Positions 10,001 through 16,413 of a stretch of DNA of 64,000 nucleotides are shown piece after piece (position 1 is the first letter of the stretch; each line of letters opens with the position of its first letter). Made by a program: the position numbers and the translations under genes. The notes below the pieces were generated by a model, which was not told the origin of the DNA, did not search any database, and saw only the letters and a program-made list of their open reading frames with translations. Source of the DNA: Janthinobacterium sp. (lineage in GTDB: Bacteria; Pseudomonadota; Gammaproteobacteria; Burkholderiales; Burkholderiaceae_D); contig PKWL01000119.1 in NCBI GenBank assembly GCA_003133225.1, positions 124,001 to 188,000 of the forward strand. The letters are read 5' to 3'.

Positions 10001-10663
10001 GATCCAGCCCAGGTCGAGGGCGCTGCCGGCCCCCGTGCCGCCGGCGCAGGAAGCGATCACGACGATGCGAAATTTCGACGTGTCGACCTGCAGGCCCAGG
10101 CGCTCGTAGTTTTCCTTTCTTTCGATACCGGCATTGCTGCTTAGGAAATTGAGGGCGCTCTTGATGCGCGCGCGCAGCTTCGGATATTTATCGAACAGAT
10201 AGAGGCGCGCGATCGCGCGAATCTGGCCGGCGCCCTTGGACGGGTCGATGCCGAGCGAGCGCAGCTTCTTGGGTCGCAGCGGCATCCATTTTTCAATCAA
10301 AGGAAAACGCGCCAAGCTGTCGTCGGACTCATGGTATTGCGGCAAGTCGAGGTGTTCCACCAAGCGCTCTTCGTCGCTCAGCTTGACCAGTTCATACCAC
10401 GGGTCGGTGCTCTGCGACTGGCCCTCGTCGATGATGGCGCCGCTGTCGAGGTCGAAATGGAGGAAGCGCGCGACGGGGAACTGGGCGATGGAATCGACCC
10501 GGGTCGGGTTATGCCGGTTCCACAGGGCCGACAAGATGCGGCGCCGGATGCGCATCATCACTTCCATCCCGGTGCCGCCGGCGCCGATGAACAGCGTCGG
10601 GCGCAGGTCCACTTTCAATTCGGCCTTACTGCCTTGCGCGCCCATATTGGGAAACTCTGCCAT
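7040..10663 (-). CDS. Large tubulin/FtsZ-like GTPase-fold protein with C-terminal GYF-like domain
   Basis: The 1207-residue protein carries a nucleotide-binding glycine loop at residues 27-32 (FIGAGGTGME) and the tubulin signature GGTGAGS at 208-214, preceded by a hydrophobic strand (RIVVIASCA). This fits the 'tubulin-like' (Tubulin_2) family. The central 700 residues are helix-rich with no motif I can name. Near residues 1125-1185 a GYF-like segment (YGPYALAEL, then DADTKVWNMQW) suggests binding to proline-rich partners; the two membrane proteins of the operon have such linkers. It is predicted to be cytoplasmic, with no signal peptide or membrane helix. Makarova and Koonin (2010) proposed that FtsZ-like families near vWA-domain genes remodel membranes, but the function here is unproven. 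An ATG at 10645 is an alternative start. Confidence 0.82.
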   Translation of the reverse strand: MAEFPNMGAQGSKAELKVDLRPTLFIGAGGTGMEVMMRIRRRILSALWNRHNPTRVDSIAQFPVARFLHFDLDSGAIIDEGQSQSTDPWYELVKLSDEERLVEHLDLPQYHESDDSLARFPLIEKWMPLRPKKLRSLGIDPSKGAGQIRAIARLYLFDKYPKLRARIKSALNFLSSNAGIERKENYERLGLQVDTSKFRIVVIASCAGGTGAGSALDLGWIAKAIARQEVADSQVELVMFLPSGYAKANKERTEANAYATLMELETAMRDMNAQVQWAEPDSLTGKGAPFDDVYFVDTANLAGKATQDIVDVYQMVADSLFEDFASADFANRKRSVAVNQQQHKLGPFNARVPEQRFGDMRLSYSKVYSAFGQAVLDTQQSLRDDIRAYELSALMVKAFFGLLGSDGVPARRAADHERDVFMREQLVMDERAFDAFPDFKRGSVDVTPFQEYGLTDRLLLDKDGRSLLERIESKVQLEMDRIMGSYDLKLWRAKVAELLPQLERDAIREAGAAAETSEDRIKRHTGQLLQELKERARAQLYALLDDRKQGGLEFVLSLLEQIKARILQRDLNHVARNNQRYRDIRDALRTRQVEESLNNLSQAAGKMFGRDAQAREVMSHLKRDIADYLRFHLLAVAAGQSGEVLRDLSIWLGDMQAVDEQGQAVWSGVAGEFQEGRRCVDALLAAVDQRILQLRANAQHEYATYMKLASDTVPEPVKLSGDISVWSEQVLGEFGGSARLFPQLGDDKLRADLLLKLFRRAQTQCSTEQLASAARSDPLLERLSAMTAPERQRIFSEWIGSAMPWINARFSAEFTPGADQFKCFIGVGDVNAWRKMEAEIRAAVPTASFNSDLVSIVNTGTAGKAVCYIELSGYPMTVLRGLPTWRASYQMENPKIPTHLHFDATRFRHPIVPSMDELSRLADDYEYFLKANALGVIKRKADLAEREALFQPRGQYLFEVEPGSGEWLQIGNEFSIRSNGLQAYYRERIVAAVQQRLARIGARQMLLLAALMRYYQQRVYQSKLEVDETGAQLPAPSLPNITAKRLHEEWFKRACALDPAAGSQMIERALDAITLWSEVVSASASDAYAWEVESAVDKRVMRADYLASEAMAAAVFSGAPAPAPAAALTGAAPAYKVFLNKVQYGPYALAELALKIARGEIDADTKVWNMQWRPRVDQWQRAGDMLELTPLFGTATGADADLIPDPE

Positions 10664-10724
10664 GGTGTTCTTTCTCGAAAGGTTCTCTGCACTGGTATCG
10701 ATGGACGGCAGCTAAAAAAAGCGT

Positions 10725-11165
10725 CTAACGGCGGCCGACCAAGAGGGCGGCGACCATCGCGCCGACCCCGACTATGAGCAAGGGCGCGGTAATGGCGACG
10801 CTCAAAAACTTGCCCGGATTAATGATCGCGAGGACGGCCGCCGCGCTCAAGAACATCAAGGCCACATACAGCAGCCAGCCGGCCGAACCGGCCGCCGATG
10901 GCGCCACCCGGCGCACCACCAGATGCTGCGTGAAGGCGCTGCGGGCGAAGAAAAACACAACGATGAGGACGACAAAAATGCCGCTGCCAATGGCCAAGTC
11001 GCGCCCCGAAGTGTCGCTCGCGGGGGCGCCGGCCACGTCCACGACGGCCGGCGCCGAAGCGGCGCCGGCCGTCGTGGACGACTGGTCCAATCCGCCCGCG
11101 CCTGGCACCTTGAAGCCGGGATCGGCGGCGGGCGCCGCCTCATTGGATGTTTTATTGTCTTGCAT
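10725..11165 (-). CDS. Three-helix membrane protein of the tubulin-like operon
   Basis: The start at ATG 11165 is preceded by AAGGAAA. The 146-residue product has about 55 residues of Ala/Pro/Ser-rich, low-complexity N-terminus and then three membrane helices (about 57-74, 94-115 and 120-143), ending in GRR. It has no recognised domain. It lies between the vWA-like and tubulin-like genes, 11 bases after the former and 61 bases before the latter. Its proline-bearing N-terminal tail is a plausible ligand for the GYF-like domain of the tubulin-like protein; this is inference. The DNA coding for the tail holds a perfect 21-bp inverted repeat. Confidence 0.7.
   Translation of the reverse strand: MQDNKTSNEAAPAADPGFKVPGAGGLDQSSTTAGAASAPAVVDVAGAPASDTSGRDLAIGSGIFVVLIVVFFFARSAFTQHLVVRRVAPSAAGSAGWLLYVALMFLSAAAVLAIINPGKFLSVAITAPLLIVGVGAMVAALLVGRR
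11036..11080. repeat. Perfect 21-bp inverted repeat inside a coding sequence
   Basis: The left arm 11036-11056 and right arm 11060-11080 are exact reverse complements around a 3-base loop (AAG). In the minus-strand mRNA this forms an extremely stable GC-rich hairpin about 85-130 bases after the start of the membrane-protein gene. No U-tract follows, so it is not a standard terminator. Confidence 0.9.
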
Positions 11166-11176
11166 AATGTTTCCTT

Positions 11177-12682
11177 TTATCGAGGGCCGAGGCACACGTG
11201 CGCGCCTTCGCGCACGTCGATGAGCCTATGGCCCGTTAAGGTTCTTTTCACTTGCGCCACCTGGCGGCCCGCGTGGTCGTACACGGGGTGGAGCGCGCCC
11301 ATGCGCGTTTGCAGCGTGAAGAGCGCGCCGTCGACCGTCACCTGCACCTTGCGCGGCCGGGTCAACGCCCACAGGGCGGCGCCGGCCAAGGCAAAAATAG
11401 CGAGCAAGCCGCCAATTAGGGCAACGAGCGGTGCGGCGGCAAAATGCACGCGCACTTCGAACGGCAATACGGCCAGCGAGCCTTGAACCCGGGCCGGCGG
11501 CGTGAAAATGTCGGGCAGCGGATCGCCCGGGAACAAGAGCGCCATGCGCTCCTTGAACGCGGGCGACAATGCCAGCTTCTGCTCGCTTAGCCGGATTTCG
11601 ATCCGACCCGGCAAGGCGTAGGCCGAGCCGGCGGCGGCGAGCGCCTCGAACGACCATTTTCCCGGCAAGCGCCCGGCTGGCAATGGCATGACCGACACGA
11701 GCGGCACGCTGTCGCCGGGCGCGAGAAAATTCACCTTGGCGCTGCCCAGCAAGATGGGTTGGTCGGTGCCGGCCAGGAGGCAGCGGGCGGCCAAATTGGC
11801 GCTCGTGATAATGTAGGGGTACATGGCGTTTTCCAGGCGCCAGGAAATCTGCGCGGCGGGAGCGCGTGCGCCCGCGGCCATGTCGGCGCGCAACAAGCCA
11901 TTGGTCAACATGGAAAAATGCACTCCGGGCGCGTCCGCGACCTTGATTGGCGTCAGGCGCACCGAGTCCCAATCGAGGGGCTTGAGGCGGGCTGGCGGCT
12001 CCGTGATCACCTTGCCGATGGCGCCCGAGCGCAGCACGGCGTCCAGCTGGCGCGCGCCCTCGTCGCCGATCGCAAACACATAGACCATGAGGCCGCTGGC
12101 GCTGTATTTTGCGCCATGCACCGGCATGTGCAAGGGAAAAGCCAAGGCCTTCTTGATGTCCGGCCCCTCATGAATCAAGGCGTAAAACTCACGGTTGCGG
12201 CGGGCCGTCGCTTGGTCATTATTGGGGCTGTTCTTGTTGTTCGTAAACAGCCACACCAGCCCCGCCTTGCCGTTCAAGGCGGTGTGGATGGCGGCGCTGA
12301 CGGCCTCCTTCAAATCCGTATCGGCCGCCACCTTGCTACCCGGTCTTTTGGCCATGCCCACGGTGGAAAGAGCGCGCTCTACCTGCCCGCGCAGCGATTT
12401 TTGGTCGACCGTCACGGCCAACAAGGCCGCCGGCGAGGGTGCGCCAGGCAGGCTCTGGTTGAACGAGGCCAGCACCATGACATCGTGCGCCTGGGTCACG
12501 GCGACGACCAGCTCCGTCACGAGGGCCTTGAAGGGCGAGTCCGGGTCGCTATAAAACGGCTCCATCCAGCCCGAATTTTGCACCAAAAAAACGTGCGCCA
12601 CGGGGGCCGCCGCCATGCAGCAGGTGGCCAGGCACCACAGAACGGCTGCCAGCGCGGCCCGCCGTCCCGTCTGCGGCCTCAC
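11177..12682 (-). CDS. Periplasmic von Willebrand factor A-like protein with C-terminal membrane anchor
   Basis: The 501-residue protein starts at GTG 12682. It has a Sec signal peptide ending near residue 25 and then a vWA-like fold: first strand HVFLVQNSGWM (residues 30-40), a Thr-bearing ADTDLKEAV segment, and a VWLFTNNKNS strand. The metal-binding DxSxS of a normal MIDAS reads QNSGW here, and the Asp usually following the fourth strand is Asn, so metal binding is probably lost. After a beta-rich middle region, one membrane helix (ALIGGLLAIFALAGAALWAL) near 425-445 leaves about 55 residues in the cytoplasm, where the tubulin-like protein could meet it. It sits 7 bases after the propeller-like gene. 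Confidence 0.75.
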   Translation of the reverse strand: MRPQTGRRAALAAVLWCLATCCMAAAPVAHVFLVQNSGWMEPFYSDPDSPFKALVTELVVAVTQAHDVMVLASFNQSLPGAPSPAALLAVTVDQKSLRGQVERALSTVGMAKRPGSKVAADTDLKEAVSAAIHTALNGKAGLVWLFTNNKNSPNNDQATARRNREFYALIHEGPDIKKALAFPLHMPVHGAKYSASGLMVYVFAIGDEGARQLDAVLRSGAIGKVITEPPARLKPLDWDSVRLTPIKVADAPGVHFSMLTNGLLRADMAAGARAPAAQISWRLENAMYPYIITSANLAARCLLAGTDQPILLGSAKVNFLAPGDSVPLVSVMPLPAGRLPGKWSFEALAAAGSAYALPGRIEIRLSEQKLALSPAFKERMALLFPGDPLPDIFTPPARVQGSLAVLPFEVRVHFAAAPLVALIGGLLAIFALAGAALWALTRPRKVQVTVDGALFTLQTRMGALHPVYDHAGRQVAQVKRTLTGHRLIDVREGAHVCLGPR

Positions 12683-12692
12683 TGCGGCCTCA
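12671..12692. repeat. 11-bp tandem duplication at a gene junction
   Basis: CTGCGGCCTCA occurs twice back to back (12671-12681 and 12682-12692). On the minus strand it contains the stop of the upstream gene and the GTG start of the vWA-like gene. Removing one copy would restore a GTGA stop/start overlap. Confidence 0.85.
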
Positions 12693-14201
12693 CTTTTGCG
12701 CCTTCAAGGTCCAACCGCGAATCTGGTTCCAGTTCGGATGGTGCAGCCACAGAGCGTCGTCGTAGAGGAAGGGAACGCATTGCGCCGGGTGCGCCAGGCG
12801 GGCTATTTCATCTAGCACCACATTGCGCTGGCCGATCCATTCGACCGACGTTTTTTGCAGCACGGCACCGGCCAGCGCCGCCTCCGCCTTGCCCGTATAG
12901 TGCTCGAAACGCAGCACCAGTCCGCTCGCCTGATCGCGCATCCCGTTATAGTTTTGTAATAGGGGCAACACCAGCGAATCCGTCTCGTTCTGGTCTTCCA
13001 CCGTTTCATTGTCCCAGGGATTATTCATGACGGGATGGCCGCGCCGAAACAGGAAGGTGCCAAAGCCCAGGCGGGCGCCGTCAATCGGCTCGGTCTGGCC
13101 ACCTGCCACGCCCAGTTCCATAAATGAGTAGCCGTGGCCGTCATGTCCGATTTGCCACAGCCGTCCATCGCGGCTTTGGGTGGCGCCGCCAAAATGCAAG
13201 CGCGGGGTCCAGCCAAGCGGCCACGTCAGCCAGAGCGGGTCGGCACCGGGCTGCCAAAGCACCTGTCCCTCGGCGTGCAGCCACATCAGCTTGTCGTCGT
13301 AGCGAATCGGCCGGGCCCAGCCGGCGCCCGGGATATTTTCGCCTTTGCAAGGCAGCACTTCGGGATCGGCGCCGTCGGGCCCGGCTGACCATAGGGCGAT
13401 GCCGCTGGCGCTGGCGAACAGGCAAGCCATCTGTTTGCGCACCATGCCAGGCGCCGAGGCTAGAGGCGCCTGAAATACGGGCTCGGCGCGGTAACTCTCG
13501 GCCACCGGATTGATCCACAGGCGAAACAAACCGAAGTCGGTTGGCACGATCGCCACCTCGCCCAAACGGGCCTCGCCCGAGCGCGCAGCGGCGGCCGGCA
13601 GCCAGGCATAATCGGAGCGGGTAAACCTCAGATCGACGCCGTCATCGCCCGTCATCACATGCCAGATTCGGGCATGGGGATCCCAATACTGCAGCACGTT
13701 GCGCGTGGTGGCGAGAGCCAACAAGCGCTGCGCCGCAAAACCATAGTTGGCTGCGGCAAAAACGCAAACGGCATTGGGCGGAGTGGGAATCGTGAGGTCG
13801 GGGCGCGGCGCGTCCTGCAGCGCTCGGCTCTCGATGCGAGGCGACAAGGGCAATGCGCAAACCGGCAAGCCGTGCGGCACGTGTTTCGGCACCTCTTGCT
13901 CCCCGCCCGGGCCCCACCATTCAGGCTGCACGGTCACGGCGGAGGTGCCCGGCGCGGATAAAGCTTCACCGCAGGTGGGGCAAAAAAGAAAATCTTCGGG
14001 GAAAAACGGCGCGTGCTGGCAGCCTATGGGCGTCGCCGCGCCCAGTAATTGCGCTACATCGGGCCAGCGGCTTGGCGCCACATCCGGCCACTCGACTTGA
14101 CGTAGACCGCTGTGGCTTTCCAGCTCAAACTGCCCGCGCTCGGGGTCCTCCAACCAGACGCTGGTTGTCGTTTCCCACCTATGTGCCGTTATCCTGTCCA
14201 A
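12690..14201 (-). CDS. Zinc-finger/beta-propeller-like protein heading the tubulin-like operon
   Basis: The 503-residue product has no signal peptide. Its N-terminal part carries a CxH...CPTCG cluster (C61, H63, C74, C77), probably a zinc ribbon. From about residue 130 onward it is rich in repeating beta motifs with Trp/Gly/Asp (LMWLHAEGQVLWQPG, DGRLWQIGHDGHGYSFMELG), typical of a WD/PQQ-like beta-propeller used as an interaction platform. The first possible start is TTG 14201, shortly after an in-frame stop and with no clear ribosome site, so the true start is uncertain. It is the first gene of the operon and leaves 7 bases before the vWA-like gene. I do not recognise a named family. Confidence 0.68.
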   Translation of the reverse strand: MDRITAHRWETTTSVWLEDPERGQFELESHSGLRQVEWPDVAPSRWPDVAQLLGAATPIGCQHAPFFPEDFLFCPTCGEALSAPGTSAVTVQPEWWGPGGEQEVPKHVPHGLPVCALPLSPRIESRALQDAPRPDLTIPTPPNAVCVFAAANYGFAAQRLLALATTRNVLQYWDPHARIWHVMTGDDGVDLRFTRSDYAWLPAAAARSGEARLGEVAIVPTDFGLFRLWINPVAESYRAEPVFQAPLASAPGMVRKQMACLFASASGIALWSAGPDGADPEVLPCKGENIPGAGWARPIRYDDKLMWLHAEGQVLWQPGADPLWLTWPLGWTPRLHFGGATQSRDGRLWQIGHDGHGYSFMELGVAGGQTEPIDGARLGFGTFLFRRGHPVMNNPWDNETVEDQNETDSLVLPLLQNYNGMRDQASGLVLRFEHYTGKAEAALAGAVLQKTSVEWIGQRNVVLDEIARLAHPAQCVPFLYDDALWLHHPNWNQIRGWTLKAQK

Positions 14202-14455
14202 ATCGATGTGTCAGCCGAGTCCTGTTGATCGGCAATCATAACGCATTGCACTATGAAGCGCGACTGTTAGCGCCATCCGATCAGGGCAATCACATCAAAA
14301 ATATAATAATCTCATGCACTCACAAGCGGTTCCGTGCCAGTGGGTTCCGTACCGTGCAGGCCGAGCACTTCGGCCCGGGAGCGCTCGTTTAGCGCGCCGA
14401 ACTGGCGTTTCTTAGCCAGCGATAGCTTACGCGAGGTGCTTGCCTTCAACAGAAG
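14202..14455. other. Upstream region of the tubulin-like operon
   Basis: This 254-base stretch contains an AT-rich patch (about 14300-14320, AAAAATATAATAATC) that could hold the operon promoter on the minus strand. No gene, terminator or recognisable operator is visible. Confidence 0.35.
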
Positions 14456-14777
14456 TCAATACTGGTATTGCGCATGGCCGAAGCCGGCTACTTGGCGAGC
14501 TTGTGCAGGTACGGTATCGTCAAATAATTTCTGCGGGGGAACCACCGTCGTGGCGGGCTCGGCTTCGTACAGCCGCGGGCGCATGGTCAGCGCCGGTTCG
14601 GAGCGACCAAGGCAATTTCGATGGCGCCGTCCGGGCTGCCTTCCAGCTTGATCCGCCGCGCCGCAACGAGGACGCTCCAAATCCAGCCGAGCCGGCATCG
14701 ATAATCAATACACGTTGTGATTTTCCTCAAGCTTGTAACTGGGACCGTATAACTCCATTATTTTTGGCTAGTGCCAT
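14456..14777 (-). pseudogene. Remnant of an NDH-2-type FAD/NAD(P) oxidoreductase (N-terminal part)
   Basis: Reading the minus strand from ATG 14777 and allowing one stop and two frame changes gives a continuous N-terminal flavoprotein pattern. It runs SQRVLIIDAGSAGFGA (degenerate GxGxxG dinucleotide loop), then RIKLEGSPDGAIEIALVAP, then EPALTMRPRLYEAEP and VVPPQKLFDDT. The 'APEP...RPRLYE' block is characteristic of NADH dehydrogenase-like FAD proteins (NDH-2 relatives). The rest of the gene (more than 250 residues) is absent. It lies just downstream of the adhesin gene on the same strand, so it is a decayed neighbour and not a functional gene. The bases between the adhesin stop and 14777 also read as an open peptide but are unassigned. 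Confidence 0.6.
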
Positions 14778-14878
14778 GTCGATTTGACCCGTCGGTGTTG
14801 ACTGCCCGACATCGACCGCCTTGCCCGGCATCAGTTTACCTAATGCCCCATCTCCGTCGGGCTTCTTGCCAGGAAAAA

Positions 14879-16381
14879 TCAGTCTAATGTGCCCGTTACA
14901 GCAACGCGTGCCGCGGTACCGTAGCGGCCGACCCCGACAGCCCCGGTCAGGCTGCGGCTTCCGTCGCTGGTCGTGCGGCGCAGCGAAAACCCGATCGCGC
15001 CTTCACTGCGGTAATTGCCAAGCCCCACGGCATAGCTGAGCTTGCCCGGCACGACAGGCGCCGCTTCCATTGCGGCGACGCCGGCGATACCCGCATAGGC
15101 GCGGCGCGCGTTCTGGTCCATTGCGCCACGCAGTTGCTGCACGCTCTGATCGGTGTAGGCATTGGCGTCGCTGACGCCTTGCTGCACCATGCCCTGCACC
15201 TGGGTAACATTGGTGGCGTCGGTCGGCATGCTTCCGGCGGCCACGCCGGTCACTTGGCGACCGCCCAGCGCCACCTCGCCGACGGACGCCTGCGGGTTCG
15301 CCATTCCGGGCGCGACGTAGGCGGCCTGAGCCCCGCGCGTCGTCACCGTGCCGGCGCCCAGCGCGACGCTGTTGGCATGCAACGCGACGGCATTGCTGCC
15401 GATCGCGATGCTGGAATCTTCGTTCGCCTGTGCGGCGCTGCCCAGGGCCATCGCGTTGTCGGCGTTGGCGCGGGCCGATGCGCCGATCGAGATCGACTGG
15501 GTTGCGCTGACGTATACGCCCGCGTTGGCGCCGATGCTGATGTTGCGATCGCCGGTCACGTTTTGGCCTGCCGCGTTGCCTTGCGCCAGATTCGAGTTGC
15601 CGACGACGCCCAGGCCCGCGCTCGAACCTAGCGCCTGGTTCTGGCTACCTTGCACGCCGCCGCCCGCGGCCTGGCCCAGCGCCAGGTTGTCGTTGCCCGA
15701 CACGGCGGCGCCGGCCATCATACCCGACGCCTGGTTGCCGGAACCCGTCACGCCGGCGCCGGCGCCCTGCCCGGTTGACAGGTTGTTGTTGCCGGATACA
15801 TTCGTTCCCGCGCCGCTGCCATAGGACTGGTTGCTGCTGCCGGTGACATTGCTGCCGGCATTGGTACCATAGGATTCGTTGTCGGAACCCTTAACGTACT
15901 GACCGGACGCGTAACCGGTCGCGTCGTTGCGATTGCCGGTCACGAACTCGCCGGCGGCGTAGCCGGTCGAATTATTGTAGTCGCCCGTCACGTTATCGCC
16001 GGAACTGCGGCCCATCGTCTGGTTCCAGCCGCCGACCACGCCCGTGCCGGCGTAGTAGCCGATCGCCTGGTTGGCGTTCTTGCCGGAGACGCCGGTGCCG
16101 GCGCCCTCCCCGATGGCCAGGTTCCAGTTCGTGGTGACGTTCTGGCCGGCCAGGTTGCCGATCGCCGTATTCGTGCTACCGGTGACGCCGGTACCGGCCT
16201 TGGTGCCGATCGCGACGTTATTGGTGCCGTTGACGGTGCCGGCGCCGGATCCCAGGCCGAGATCGGTCTTGCTCGCAGTCCAGCTCGATGGGATGGTCTG
16301 AGCCCAGCTCGCCCCAGTGACCGCGGCCAGTGCCAACGCGATGCCCAGCAACGATGTGCCGCGCAGTTTGGGTTTTTTCAT
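14879..16381 (-). CDS. YadA-like trimeric autotransporter adhesin
   Basis: The 500-residue protein starts at ATG 16381 with a signal peptide ending near residue 27 (GASWAQ). The passenger (about 57-345) is a beta-roll of short repeats [AS]xGxxAGxxVxGxxN. Sixteen repeat starts lie 16 residues apart from residue 57 to 298 (one interval is 17), then the spacing switches to the classical 14 (298, 312, 326, 340). A short coiled-coil neck ([20 protein letters not shown]) precedes the YadA anchor of about 75 residues, which forms the 12-stranded outer-membrane pore as a trimer. The last residues are VTGTLD, lacking the usual terminal aromatic. It lies 32 bases downstream of the phospholipase gene and is probably co-transcribed. 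Confidence 0.87.
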   Translation of the reverse strand: MKKPKLRGTSLLGIALALAAVTGASWAQTIPSSWTASKTDLGLGSGAGTVNGTNNVAIGTKAGTGVTGSTNTAIGNLAGQNVTTNWNLAIGEGAGTGVSGKNANQAIGYYAGTGVVGGWNQTMGRSSGDNVTGDYNNSTGYAAGEFVTGNRNDATGYASGQYVKGSDNESYGTNAGSNVTGSSNQSYGSGAGTNVSGNNNLSTGQGAGAGVTGSGNQASGMMAGAAVSGNDNLALGQAAGGGVQGSQNQALGSSAGLGVVGNSNLAQGNAAGQNVTGDRNISIGANAGVYVSATQSISIGASARANADNAMALGSAAQANEDSSIAIGSNAVALHANSVALGAGTVTTRGAQAAYVAPGMANPQASVGEVALGGRQVTGVAAGSMPTDATNVTQVQGMVQQGVSDANAYTDQSVQQLRGAMDQNARRAYAGIAGVAAMEAAPVVPGKLSYAVGLGNYRSEGAIGFSLRRTTSDGSRSLTGAVGVGRYGTAARVAVTGTLD

Positions 16382-16413
16382 GATGTTTTCTCGAATTGGA
16401 TGGGTGCGCACGA

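Noticed and set aside
9074..10144. Long plus-strand open frame opposite the tubulin-like gene
   Set aside because: It is the antisense shadow of a GC-rich gene; its composition is His/Gly/Val-rich with no motif or ribosome site, while the minus strand has clear domains.
15491..16213. Regular 48-bp periodicity suggesting a CRISPR array
   Set aside because: The period comes from protein repeats of an adhesin; units vary in sequence and there are no constant repeats with unique spacers.
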